This document shows, piece after piece, positions 56,912 to 64,000 of a stretch of 64,000 bases of DNA. The notes beneath the pieces are model-generated. The model was not told the DNA's origin and did not search any database. It saw only the letters and a program-made list of their open reading frames with translations. A program made the translations under genes and the position numbers. The DNA is from JBKBII01 sp046299415 (GTDB taxonomy: Bacteria > Pseudomonadota > Gammaproteobacteria > Ectothiorhodospirales > Ectothiorhodospiraceae). The number at the start of each line of letters is the position of its first letter. The first letter of the stretch is position 1. The stretch covers positions 1-64,000 of the forward strand of contig JBKBII010000003.1 of assembly GCA_046299415.1 (NCBI GenBank), in the 5' to 3' direction.

Positions 56912-58054
56912 CTAGCCGCGATTCGTGGGTGTCGGCAAATCGGCCAGATCGCTGACGACCTCCTCGGTCGCCGTCGCCTGACCGCCAAAATTGATCTGCC
57001 ACTCGAGATCCGCTCGCGAATCCGCCTTGGCGAGCGCCTCTTTCAACGTCACCCGACCCGCTTTGTACAAGCGATAGATCGACTGATCGAAGGTCAGCAT
57101 CCCAACCGACGACCCTTTCGCCATAATCTCCTTGATCTGCGAAAAGCCTTCTGAGCGGATCAGTTCACTGACATACGGCGTCAAGATCAGGATTTCAAAC
57201 GCCGCAGCCCGACCGCCGTCAACTGTCCTCAACAGGCGCTGAGCGACGATCGCACGCAGGTTGATCGACAGATCGCTCAGCGTTTGCCCGCGAAACTCTT
57301 CGGGAAACATATTGACGACTCGATCAAGCGCCTGAGTCGCGTTCGTCGCGTGCAATGTCGACAACACCAAATGGCCGGTGTCGGAAAAGTTCATTGCCTG
57401 CTGCATAACCTCGCGGGTGCGGATTTCTCCGATCATGATGACGTCAGGCGCTTCGCGCATGCCATCGATCAGCGCCTGGGCATAACTGGGCGTATCGATA
57501 CCGACTTCACGCTGGCCAACGATCGACTGTTTATGACTGAAAAGAAACTCGATTGGGTCCTCAACCGTCAGGATATGACCTGCCTGATTGGAGTTGCGAT
57601 GATCGATCATCGCCGCCAACGTCGTTGACTTGCCCGAACCGGTCGAGCCGACGATCAAGATCAGGCCGTCGTTGTATCCGACCAACTGCTTCAAGACCTC
57701 AGGCAGGCCTAACTGATCGAGTGTCGCAATCGCCGGTTTGATGAAGCGAACGACCATCGCCACATCGCCGCGCTGGCGGTACACATTGATACGAAAACGC
57801 CCAAGATGAGCACGCCCGATCGCAAAATTCGCCGAGTGCTCGCGCTCAAACGCCATGCTGTCAGCCGGCGACATCAGCTCTCGCGCGATACGCTCGGTCT
57901 GCCGCGGCTCCATCGCCTTGCGCGAAACGGGCTGCAACTTCCCGTTGACTTTGATCGAAGGCGGCGCGCCAGCGACGAAAAACAGATCAGACGCATTCTT
58001 CTGCGCCATCAGCTGGAAGTACGGCTCGATTATCAGAGGTGCGGAGTCAGTCAT
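56912..58054 (-). CDS. Third PilT/PilU-family retraction ATPase
   Basis: A hexameric secretion-type ATPase expected to depolymerise type IV pili at the inner membrane. The 380 residues contain the N-terminal PAS-like domain (NASDLFFVAGAPPSIKVNG), Walker A GSTGSGKST (136-144), the Asp box HILTVEDPIEF, Walker B DVIMIGEIRTREVM, and the His box TGHLVLSTLHATNATQALDR. All catalytic motifs are intact. It is closer to PilU than PilT (no AIRNLIRE) but distinct from the neighbouring pilU. A C-terminal acidic tail follows. A 432-nt gap separates it from pilU, so it may have its own promoter. It converges with the 577-residue gene. Confidence 0.92.
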   Translation of the reverse strand: MTDSAPLIIEPYFQLMAQKNASDLFFVAGAPPSIKVNGKLQPVSRKAMEPRQTERIARELMSPADSMAFEREHSANFAIGRAHLGRFRINVYRQRGDVAMVVRFIKPAIATLDQLGLPEVLKQLVGYNDGLILIVGSTGSGKSTTLAAMIDHRNSNQAGHILTVEDPIEFLFSHKQSIVGQREVGIDTPSYAQALIDGMREAPDVIMIGEIRTREVMQQAMNFSDTGHLVLSTLHATNATQALDRVVNMFPEEFRGQTLSDLSINLRAIVAQRLLRTVDGGRAAAFEILILTPYVSELIRSEGFSQIKEIMAKGSSVGMLTFDQSIYRLYKAGRVTLKEALAKADSRADLEWQINFGGQATATEEVVSDLADLPTPTNRG

Positions 58055-58486
58055 TCACGGCGTCCTGTCACTGCATGCAGATCGATTCGTCTTGCGATCC
58101 ATTGGTGGAACCTGAACCCTCTTGGCCGCACATTCACGGATCGTCGCCGCTAGGACGCGAACGCTGCGCGTCGTGACTCGAGCGCGCGACCGGCAGAGCC
58201 ATCTGAAAACCCTCGGTCCGAGCGTTGAGTGGCGCGCCGGTTGGATACAACGGCGGATTGCAATCGTGATGCGTCGACACCAAGGCAACAAGCGCCGCGC
58301 ATCTTACACACCAGTCGCTGCAAGCCAATACCTGCGAGTCAGAGCCGACTCATGACAGTCCAAAGAATTCAGGCCCTATCAACCAGATCGTCGTCACGCC
58401 GCTCGATGAACCTGTGGCAAGCCAGAGGCTCCCGCATGTAATCGACGGCACAGGACGGCACCGTCGCACCGTCTCGCACGTATCGC
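58055..58486. other. Gap between pilU and the third ATPase gene
   Basis: 432 nt with only short arginine-rich frames. No terminator hairpin or promoter could be placed. Confidence 0.4.
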
Positions 58487-59659
58487 TTAACGAAACCGTT
58501 GCGGATCTTCGTCTTCGCGCACAGAGAGACGACGGTCCTCCGCGTACACGCCTGGCTCTTTCTCGCTGCGTGCGCGCTCGGAATCCAACTTGATACGCAG
58601 ACGGAGATCGTTTTGCGAATCAGCGTTGCGGATCGCCTCGGTAAAGCTGATCAAGCCATCCTCGTACAAATCGAACAGGGACTGGTCGAAAGTCTGCATG
58701 CCCTGCTCTCGCGAGCGCTTCATCAGATCCTTCATGTCACCCACCGCACCCTTGAGCACCAGGTCGGCCATCAATGGCGTATTGATCAACACCTCGACCG
58801 CCGGGACACGGCCTTGGTCGTCTTCTCGCCGCACGAGGCGCTGGGAAACGATCGCCTTTAAATTGAGCGACAAATCCATCAGCAACTGCGGCCGCCGATC
58901 CTCGGGGAAAAAGTTGATGATGCGGTCAAGCGCCTGGTTCGTGCTGTTGGCGTGCAAGGTCGACAAACACAGGTGTCCAGTCTCGGCAAACGCCACCGCA
59001 TAACCCATCGTTTCTCGATCGCGTATCTCGCCAATCAAGATCACATCGGGTGCCTGACGCAGTGTGTTCTTCAACGCGATCTCATAGTCGGCCGTATCGA
59101 CGCCCACCTCGCGTTGGGTCACGATTGATCGATCATGGTGATGAACGAACTCGATCGGATCCTCGATCGTCACGATGTGATCCTGCGCCTTGGCGTTGCG
59201 ATAACCGATCATCGCCGCAAGCGACGTCGACTTACCGGAACCCGTCGCACCGACGAAGATCACCAAGCCGCGCTTCTCCATCGTGATCTTCTCGAGGATC
59301 GGCGGCATGGAGATGTCTTCGAATTTGGGGATGTTCGTCTGGATGATTCGCAGCACCATGCCGACCGAACCGCGCTGAGTGAACGCATTGACCCGGAAAC
59401 GCGATACACCCGGGAGGCTGACGGCAAAGTTCACCTCCATCGAACGCTCGAATTCGGCCGATTGATGATCATTCATCATCGCCCTGACCAGTGCCTGGGT
59501 ATGCTGCTGCTGCAAGGGCTGATCGGTGAGATGCACGACCTGACCATCGATCTTGGCGGCCGGTGGCACACCCACCGTGATGAACAAATCAGACCCACCG
59601 CGCTGCACGACCACACGCATCAGGTCGTGCATGTATTTGATCGCCTTCTCGCGTTCCAA
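58487..59659 (-). CDS. pilU: PilU retraction ATPase
   Basis: PilU works with PilT to retract pili against load. The 390 residues follow the P. aeruginosa PilU pattern: GGSDLFITVGVPPAAKIDG, FRVNAFTQRGSVGMVLR, KRGLVIFVGATGSGKSTSLAAMIGYRN with Walker A at 137-145, VTIEDPIEFVHHHDRSIVTQREVG, APDVILIGEIRDRETM, and AETGHLCLSTLHANSTNQALDRIINFFPED, ending with KRSREQGMQTFDQSLFDLY and an extra acidic tail. It starts 49 nt after pilT and is presumably cotranscribed. Confidence 0.96.
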   Translation of the reverse strand: MEREKAIKYMHDLMRVVVQRGGSDLFITVGVPPAAKIDGQVVHLTDQPLQQQHTQALVRAMMNDHQSAEFERSMEVNFAVSLPGVSRFRVNAFTQRGSVGMVLRIIQTNIPKFEDISMPPILEKITMEKRGLVIFVGATGSGKSTSLAAMIGYRNAKAQDHIVTIEDPIEFVHHHDRSIVTQREVGVDTADYEIALKNTLRQAPDVILIGEIRDRETMGYAVAFAETGHLCLSTLHANSTNQALDRIINFFPEDRRPQLLMDLSLNLKAIVSQRLVRREDDQGRVPAVEVLINTPLMADLVLKGAVGDMKDLMKRSREQGMQTFDQSLFDLYEDGLISFTEAIRNADSQNDLRLRIKLDSERARSEKEPGVYAEDRRLSVREDEDPQRFR

Positions 59660-59708
59660 GTTCAGCTCCTGTTCGATCCGTCAAACGCACCAGTCAGTCT
59701 GACTCTGG

Positions 59709-60743
59709 TTAGAAAGCCTCTGGGTTGACCGCCTTGCGTTTCGCGTCTTCACGCCCGATCAAGCCCTTCGCCAGCATATCTTTGAGATTCTGGTCGAGCG
59801 TCTGCATGCCGAGTCCCGCGCTCGTTTGAATAGTGGAATACATCTGCGCGATCTTGCCCTCACGAATCAGGTTTCGAATCGCCGCCGTGCCGAGCATGAT
59901 TTCATGCGCTGCGATTCGACCACCCCCGATTCGCTTAAGCAGGGTCTGCGAAATTACCGCTCTCAATGACTCTGACAGCATCGCGCGAACCATGTCTTTT
60001 TCGGCCGCCGGAAACACGTCAACGACGCGGTCGATGGTCTTGGCCGCCGAGCTCGTGTGCAACGTTCCGAAAACCAAATGTCCCGTTTCGGCAGCCGTCA
60101 AAGCGAGTCGAATCGTCTCGAGGTCGCGTAACTCACCCACCAGAATCGTATCGGGGTCTTCACGCAATGCGGACCGCAAAGCCTCGGAAAACCCGTGGGT
60201 GTCGCGATGCACTTCGCGTTGGTTGATCAGAGACTTCTTGGACTCATGGACGAATTCAATTGGATCCTCGATCGTCAAAATATGGCCGTGATCAGTCTCG
60301 TTCTTATGATTGACCATGGCTGCCAAGGTCGTCGATTTCCCCGATCCCGTTGGCCCGGTCACCAAGACCAAGCCTCGCGGGTATTCAGCGATTTTTTCAA
60401 ACACCTTGGGCGCTTGAAGTTCCTCGAGCGTCAATACCTTTGACGGAATCGTACGGAACACCGCCGCTGCGCCACGGTCCTGATTGAATGCGTTAACACG
60501 AAAGCGCGCCAGGCCCTTGATATCAAATGAGAAATCGGTCTCAAGAAACTCTTCGTAATCCTTACGCTGACGATCGTTCATGATGTCGTAGATCAGCGCC
60601 TGGACTTCCTTATGCTCCATCACCGGAACATTGATCCGACGCATCTCACCATCGATTCGAATCATCGGCGGCATACCGGCCGAAATGTGCAAGTCGGATG
60701 CGTTGTTCTTGACCGAAAACTGCAGCAACTGAGTAACGTCCAT
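59709..60743 (-). CDS. pilT: PilT twitching motility ATPase
   Basis: PilT is the main motor for pilus retraction. The 344-residue protein matches in length and motifs: NASDLHISAGMPPMIRIDGEMRR, Walker A GPTGSGKST (130-138), HILTIEDPIEFVHESKKSLINQREV, Walker B DTILVGELRDLETI, TGHLVFGTLHTSSAAKTIDR, and the PilT-specific AIRNLIRE (288-295), which is needed for retraction in P. aeruginosa. It is first of the pilT-pilU unit, divergent from yggS, a conserved arrangement. Confidence 0.97.
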   Translation of the reverse strand: MDVTQLLQFSVKNNASDLHISAGMPPMIRIDGEMRRINVPVMEHKEVQALIYDIMNDRQRKDYEEFLETDFSFDIKGLARFRVNAFNQDRGAAAVFRTIPSKVLTLEELQAPKVFEKIAEYPRGLVLVTGPTGSGKSTTLAAMVNHKNETDHGHILTIEDPIEFVHESKKSLINQREVHRDTHGFSEALRSALREDPDTILVGELRDLETIRLALTAAETGHLVFGTLHTSSAAKTIDRVVDVFPAAEKDMVRAMLSESLRAVISQTLLKRIGGGRIAAHEIMLGTAAIRNLIREGKIAQMYSTIQTSAGLGMQTLDQNLKDMLAKGLIGREDAKRKAVNPEAF

Positions 60744-61308
60744 TTCTCACATCCTCTCAAGCACATCCGTCGATGTGTAGATCCTAGCTGGCTCGACAAC
60801 CGTTCTGTGGCAGAGCCTGAGTCTATACGCTGGAGCGACCCGCACTATAGCACCCAAGACCCCAGTGTCCGTCTGGAAACCACATCGGCTCTTAAACCAC
60901 GTTTTGAGACCCTTCGGCACGGCACGTTAGGACCCATCGGCACAGCGCGACACACTGTCACCCTCCCCAGGGTACTGTCCGCTCAAGGCCCTTGTTCAGA
61001 GCGATACCTTCTAAGGCAATACCTTCTAGGGCAACACCTACGAAGGCAATACCACCAACCTGCTTGTTAACGGCTCGGGCGATGCCGATTAGATCGCTAC
61101 GCAGGCGCGTTGCTGCCTTGCGCGATGCTCGCTTCAAATGCCTTGCATTGCATCGCGCCCACCGCATCCCTCGATGGCTCACCAACCCAACATGTACCGT
61201 TCATCATCATCGTCGATCCGTGAACCGCTTCCTCCGCAGGCGAGTCAACAGCAACAACACGCGCCACGCATCGCCGGTCCGCATACCAACTCGCCAGGAG
61301 ATCGATTG
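60744..61308. other. Divergent gap between pilT and yggS, with 15-nt repeats
   Basis: 565 nt holding two divergent promoters. The only unusual structure is four 15-nt direct repeats at 61001-61060, listed separately. The open frames through it (60992-61309 +, 60958-61185 -) owe their regularity to the repeat and lack ribosome binding sites. Confidence 0.5.
61001..61060. repeat. Four imperfect 15-nt tandem repeats
   Basis: The units are GCGATACCTTCTAAG, GCAATACCTTCTAGG, GCAACACCTACGAAG and GCAATACCACCAACC, with no gap between them. A multiple of three keeps every frame open; the minus strand would read as a pentapeptide repeat of the type GIALE-GIALE-GVALE/V. It could be a minisatellite or the relic of a repeat-coding gene. 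Confidence 0.75.
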
Positions 61309-62145
61309 ATGTCCGACACCGCCCAACGTCTGACTGCCCTCCAAAATCGGATCCATCACGCTGCCAAACGAGCCGGACGCGATCCGACCGAACTGACTTT
61401 GATTGCCGTCACCAAACATCACCCGATCGCCGCCATTCAGCGACTCTCCGGCCTTGGTCACAAACACTTCGCCGAAAACTACCCTCAGGAATTTGTCGAC
61501 AAGCACGACAGCCTCGCCAAGGTCGACGCTGCGCTGCGTTGGCACTTCATAGGCCAGATACAACGCAACAAGACGCGAGCGATCGCCGAACGTGCCGATG
61601 TCGTGCATAGTCTTGACCGCTTGATCATCGCCGAACGCCTCTCCGATCAACGGCCCGAAGATCGCGATCCGCTCGACGTCCTGTTGCAGGTCGATCTGTC
61701 CGACGAGACAGGCAAAGGCGGCGTCAAACCCAGCGAAGCGGCAATGCTTGCCACCGCAGTCGCTGAACTTCCACGGCTTCGCCTACGCGGACTCATGGCC
61801 GTTCCAGCGCCGAACAATGGTCTACCCGATAGCCCGCAAGCCCGCGCCGTGTTCGCCCGTCTCCGCGATCTTCGCGACCAAATTCGTGATCAGATCGGTC
61901 ATCGGATAGGGCGCTCATCGTTGCGCGACAGCCCCCACGACCCAGATCGTCTCGCCAAAAACGTTCAGGCCGACACGGCCCCAGACAGGTCTCAGGATTT
62001 GAGCTCGCCCGGATCGGAGCACAGAATGCCAATGTTAACCTGGCTCTCGATGGGCATGAGTGACGATCTCGAGGCCGCAGTGCTCGAAGGCGCCACACAT
62101 CTGCGCATTGGTACAGCGCTTTTAGGCCCACGCCCCAAGACTTAA
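61309..62145 (+). CDS. yggS: YggS/PLPBP family pyridoxal phosphate homeostasis protein
   Basis: YggS binds pyridoxal 5'-phosphate and maintains B6 and amino-acid balance. The 278 residues show the barrel signatures LIAVTKHHPI with the PLP lysine, HFAENYPQEF, WHFIGQIQRNKTRAI, VHSLDRLIIAERL, LLQVDLSDETGKGG, LRGLMAVP and LSMGMSDDLEAAVLEGATHLRIGTALLG. A polar insertion of about 40 residues at about 195-237, just before the LSMGMS segment, makes it longer than the usual 230-235. GGAG lies 10 nt before the ATG. The frame is open upstream to 61138 without conservation. Confidence 0.95.
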   Translation: MSDTAQRLTALQNRIHHAAKRAGRDPTELTLIAVTKHHPIAAIQRLSGLGHKHFAENYPQEFVDKHDSLAKVDAALRWHFIGQIQRNKTRAIAERADVVHSLDRLIIAERLSDQRPEDRDPLDVLLQVDLSDETGKGGVKPSEAAMLATAVAELPRLRLRGLMAVPAPNNGLPDSPQARAVFARLRDLRDQIRDQIGHRIGRSSLRDSPHDPDRLAKNVQADTAPDRSQDLSSPGSEHRMPMLTWLSMGMSDDLEAAVLEGATHLRIGTALLGPRPKT

Positions 62146-62529
62146 ATTCCACCACATCTTGTGGCAGTCATCGTGCCGGAACTGCGATGAAACTCCGCCG
62201 GGCAGCGCATCCTCTGATCGCGTGCAAGACACCGACACCACAGATCTCGCAGCTGAGGCATTACCGAATCACCGCGGCGCAGGCACGTAGCTTGTGCCTG
62301 TGTCCGCGCCAAGGCCGTCGACTCGTTATGTTGCCGCTCGTGCTCCGGGCGCCTCACTCTTGTTCTCGCTCGCGGCTTTCCTGCATCTCCAAGCGAAAGC
62401 CACGCACTATCGCGCCGAATAGCGGCACGATACCAAGCCACGTCAGACCATGACCGCTGGGATCGACTCGACGAGCAACCGACCATCCCGCAAGGCTCGA
62501 CCACACAGAGACAACAGGAGATTACGCGC
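62146..62529. other. Gap between yggS and proC
   Basis: 384 nt without a gene. A perfect 7-bp hairpin (CAGGCAC/GTGCCTG, loop GTAGCTT) lies at 62280-62300 and could be a transcript end; no T-run follows. ACAGGAG lies shortly before proC. Confidence 0.45.
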
Positions 62530-63543
62530 ATGATCCATCACTCGAACCCCACAGCAACGGCGCCCGAGCGAACGTCAACCAACGCTGAAGAATCAGCCCG
62601 CTTCCCGCTCGACGCCGTTTTTGTCGGAGCCGGCCGCATGGGTCAAGCGCTACTCAAAGGATTGCTCGCCCGGCTTGGAGCCCATCGCATCGGCTTCGTC
62701 GAAACTCACGAACCCACCGCTGCAAGCCTCCTCGAAAGCCACCCCGAGCTGACTCGACTCTCGCTCTCCCCAGCGCATCCCGAGTTGCGATCTGCTGCGC
62801 GATCACCCTCGTCGAACGACGCTGCAACACCAAGCGCCGTTCACGGCGCCTCAGACAGGACGACCGAACACCGCGAAGCAGCCGCCCCGATTGAACCCCT
62901 CTCGCACGCGGTCCGAGACACAACGATCGTCATTCTCGCCGTCAAGCCACAAAGCTTCGACACGCTCGCAAGCGAGCTCAGCCCTCTGCAACTTGCACCC
63001 GCTGCCGCGGTCTCGGTGATGGCCGGCGTACCTGCCGAACGTCTCGCGGGCGCCTTCGCCCCGGGCACACCCATCGCACGTGCGATGCCGAATACACCCG
63101 CACTCGCCGGCGTCGGCATGACCGGGCTTTGGTTCGACGCCCACTTCGACGTCCCCCGCAAAGCGCGCATCGAGACCTTGCTCCTCGCCGTCGGTCAGGC
63201 GCTCGAGGTCACTGATGAGGCTCAACTTCACGCTGTCACTGCGCTCTCTGGTAGCGGCCCCGCGTACTTGTTCAGATTCGGTGAAGCCCTGATTCGTGCC
63301 GGCACCACATTGGGACTGGACGAGGCTCAGGCATCGCTTCTGGCTCGCGAGACGCTGTTTGGCGCCGCGACGCTCGCACGCGGCGAGCCCGACCTCGCCG
63401 GTTTACGCGCTCAGGTCACCTCGCCCGGAGGCACAACGGCTGCGGCACTGGAGTGCTTTGATCGCGATGGAAGGCTCGACGCCTTGGTCAAAGAGGCACT
63501 CGCGGCCGCCCATCAACGCTCACGAGCGCTCGCTCACCCCTGA
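62530..63543 (+). CDS. proC: Pyrroline-5-carboxylate reductase
   Basis: ProC reduces pyrroline-5-carboxylate to proline. The 337 residues contain the Rossmann motif AVFVGAGRMGQALLKGLLARLG, ILAVKPQSFDTLASEL, SVMAGVPAERL, IARAMPNTPALAGVGMTGLW, TALSGSGPAYLFRFGEALI and the signature VTSPGGTTAAALECFDRDGRLDALVKEAL. Two additions explain the length against the usual 270: about 25 N-terminal residues and about 60 polar residues at 75-130, between the second strand and ILAVKP. ACAGGAG precedes the ATG at 62530. yggS-proC-yggT is the conserved gammaproteobacterial order. Confidence 0.96.
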   Translation: MIHHSNPTATAPERTSTNAEESARFPLDAVFVGAGRMGQALLKGLLARLGAHRIGFVETHEPTAASLLESHPELTRLSLSPAHPELRSAARSPSSNDAATPSAVHGASDRTTEHREAAAPIEPLSHAVRDTTIVILAVKPQSFDTLASELSPLQLAPAAAVSVMAGVPAERLAGAFAPGTPIARAMPNTPALAGVGMTGLWFDAHFDVPRKARIETLLLAVGQALEVTDEAQLHAVTALSGSGPAYLFRFGEALIRAGTTLGLDEAQASLLARETLFGAATLARGEPDLAGLRAQVTSPGGTTAAALECFDRDGRLDALVKEALAAAHQRSRALAHP

Positions 63544-63851
63544 CGCCAGTCGGCCCGAGGGTTCAAGAAGGTCTTCGCCTCGGTCCAGCGCGGATCTCGC
63601 GATGAATTCTGCCGAACACCGCCAGCGCCCCTCAAAGAGCGTGTCTTGCACAGGCACGGCTGCAGAAACCGCGCTCCAACCGGCATCGGGTACGGCATTC
63701 CCGCAACGATCAACACCGCCAGTCCGTACAATACCAAAGACGGCCATTCGCTGAACCACGCCTACGGCGTTCATTCCAAAGCTCTGCAAACACCCCCCGC
63801 CTAATCCCACAGCACAAGCCTACCCCCACGAGTCACATAGGGAACATCTGC
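63544..63851. other. Gap between proC and yggT
   Basis: 308 nt. A frame running from 63296 to 63754 overlaps proC out of frame and is a shadow. No gene, hairpin or promoter is supported. Confidence 0.4.
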
Positions 63852-64000
63852 ATGACCGACCTGACCTCCGATCTTGCGACCCTGCTGGTCCGATTCGCCT
63901 TTGGCGTCGTGATTCTGTTCTTCCTGCTTCGATTCCTGCTGGGGCTCGTTCGCGCCAATCCGGGCAACCCACTTTCGCAATCCGTGTTAGTGCTGACCAA
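63852..64000 (+). CDS. yggT: YggT-family membrane protein (5' part only)
   Basis: YggT proteins are small multi-pass inner-membrane proteins; in E. coli the family is linked to osmotic tolerance. About 49 residues are inside the window: a polar start MTDLTSDLATLL, one long membrane span at about 12-33 (VVILFFLLRFLLGLVRANP is its end), then NPLSQSVLVLT, which fits the family pattern ANPxNPxSQ. The gene runs off the right edge. Its position after proC is standard. Confidence 0.88.
   Translation, partial: MTDLTSDLATLLVRFAFGVVILFFLLRFLLGLVRANPGNPLSQSVLVLT

Noticed and set aside
60958..61185. Small pentapeptide-repeat gene on the minus strand
   Set aside because: The regular peptide comes only from four 15-nt repeats; there are no further repeats, no ribosome binding site and no conserved ends. 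Kept as a repeat, not as a gene.
1..64000. tRNA, rRNA, CRISPR array, insertion sequence or prophage
   Set aside because: I looked for T-loop sequences, regularly spaced repeats, transposase motifs and integrases and found none that could be supported.

Overview
The window is a stretch of gammaproteobacterial chromosome made almost entirely of housekeeping and type IV pilus genes. I see no rRNA, tRNA, insertion sequence, prophage or CRISPR array. Gene orders familiar from Pseudomonas aeruginosa and other Gammaproteobacteria recur: cutA-dsbD, aroQ-accB-accC-prmA-(DUF3426)-dusB, gshB next to pilGHIJ-chpA-chpC, tonB-yqgE-ruvX-pyrR-pyrB-pyrC', and pilU-pilT facing yggS-proC-yggT. A tkt-gap-pgk-pyk-fba block beside metK-ahcY-metF resembles the arrangement in autotrophic Chromatiales-like lineages. 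The genus cannot be fixed from sequence alone. No RuBisCO gene is present here.

Layout. 1-8.9 kb: tail of an unknown gene, cutA, dsbD, a TlpA-like thioredoxin, aroQ, accB, accC, prmA (all +). 9-14 kb: zinc-ribbon/DUF3426 membrane protein, dusB, purC, bioD (+). 14.3-24.3 kb: SYLF-domain exported protein, then fba, pyk, pgk, gap, tkt (all -), which together give lower glycolysis/gluconeogenesis or Calvin-cycle regeneration. 25.5-31.6 kb: metK, an S-adenosylhomocysteine (SAH) riboswitch, ahcY, metF and rsmE (+), most of the activated-methyl cycle. 31.9-43 kb: the Pil-Chp chemosensory system chpC, chpA, pilJ, pilI, pilH, pilG (-), without pilK or chpB. 43.8-56.8 kb: gshB, a lipoprotein ApbE flavin transferase, a NusG-domain-II protein, a Gx-type membrane protein, TonB, YqgE, RuvX, PyrR, PyrB, a catalytically dead dihydroorotase-like PyrC' and an unrecognised 577-residue protein (+). 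56.9-60.7 kb: three PilT/PilU-family ATPases in a row (-). 61.3-64 kb: yggS, proC and the start of yggT (+).

How the parts fit. PilG/PilH/PilI/PilJ/ChpA/ChpC sense signals and tune pilus extension and retraction; PilT, PilU and the third ATPase power retraction; the TonB homologue sits where P. aeruginosa has a TonB3 implicated in twitching. PyrR-PyrB-PyrC' is the Pseudomonas-type aspartate transcarbamoylase arrangement. The SAH riboswitch ties AhcY production to SAH level.

Two global traits stand out. Called genes sum to about 50 of 64 kb, so coding density is low, with many 300-1,200 bp gaps in which I find no gene. Many otherwise ordinary enzymes (YggS, ProC, RsmE, GshB, RuvX, ApbE, BioD, PyrB) carry polar Ser/Thr/Asp/Pro-rich insertions or tails that make them longer than their families usually are.
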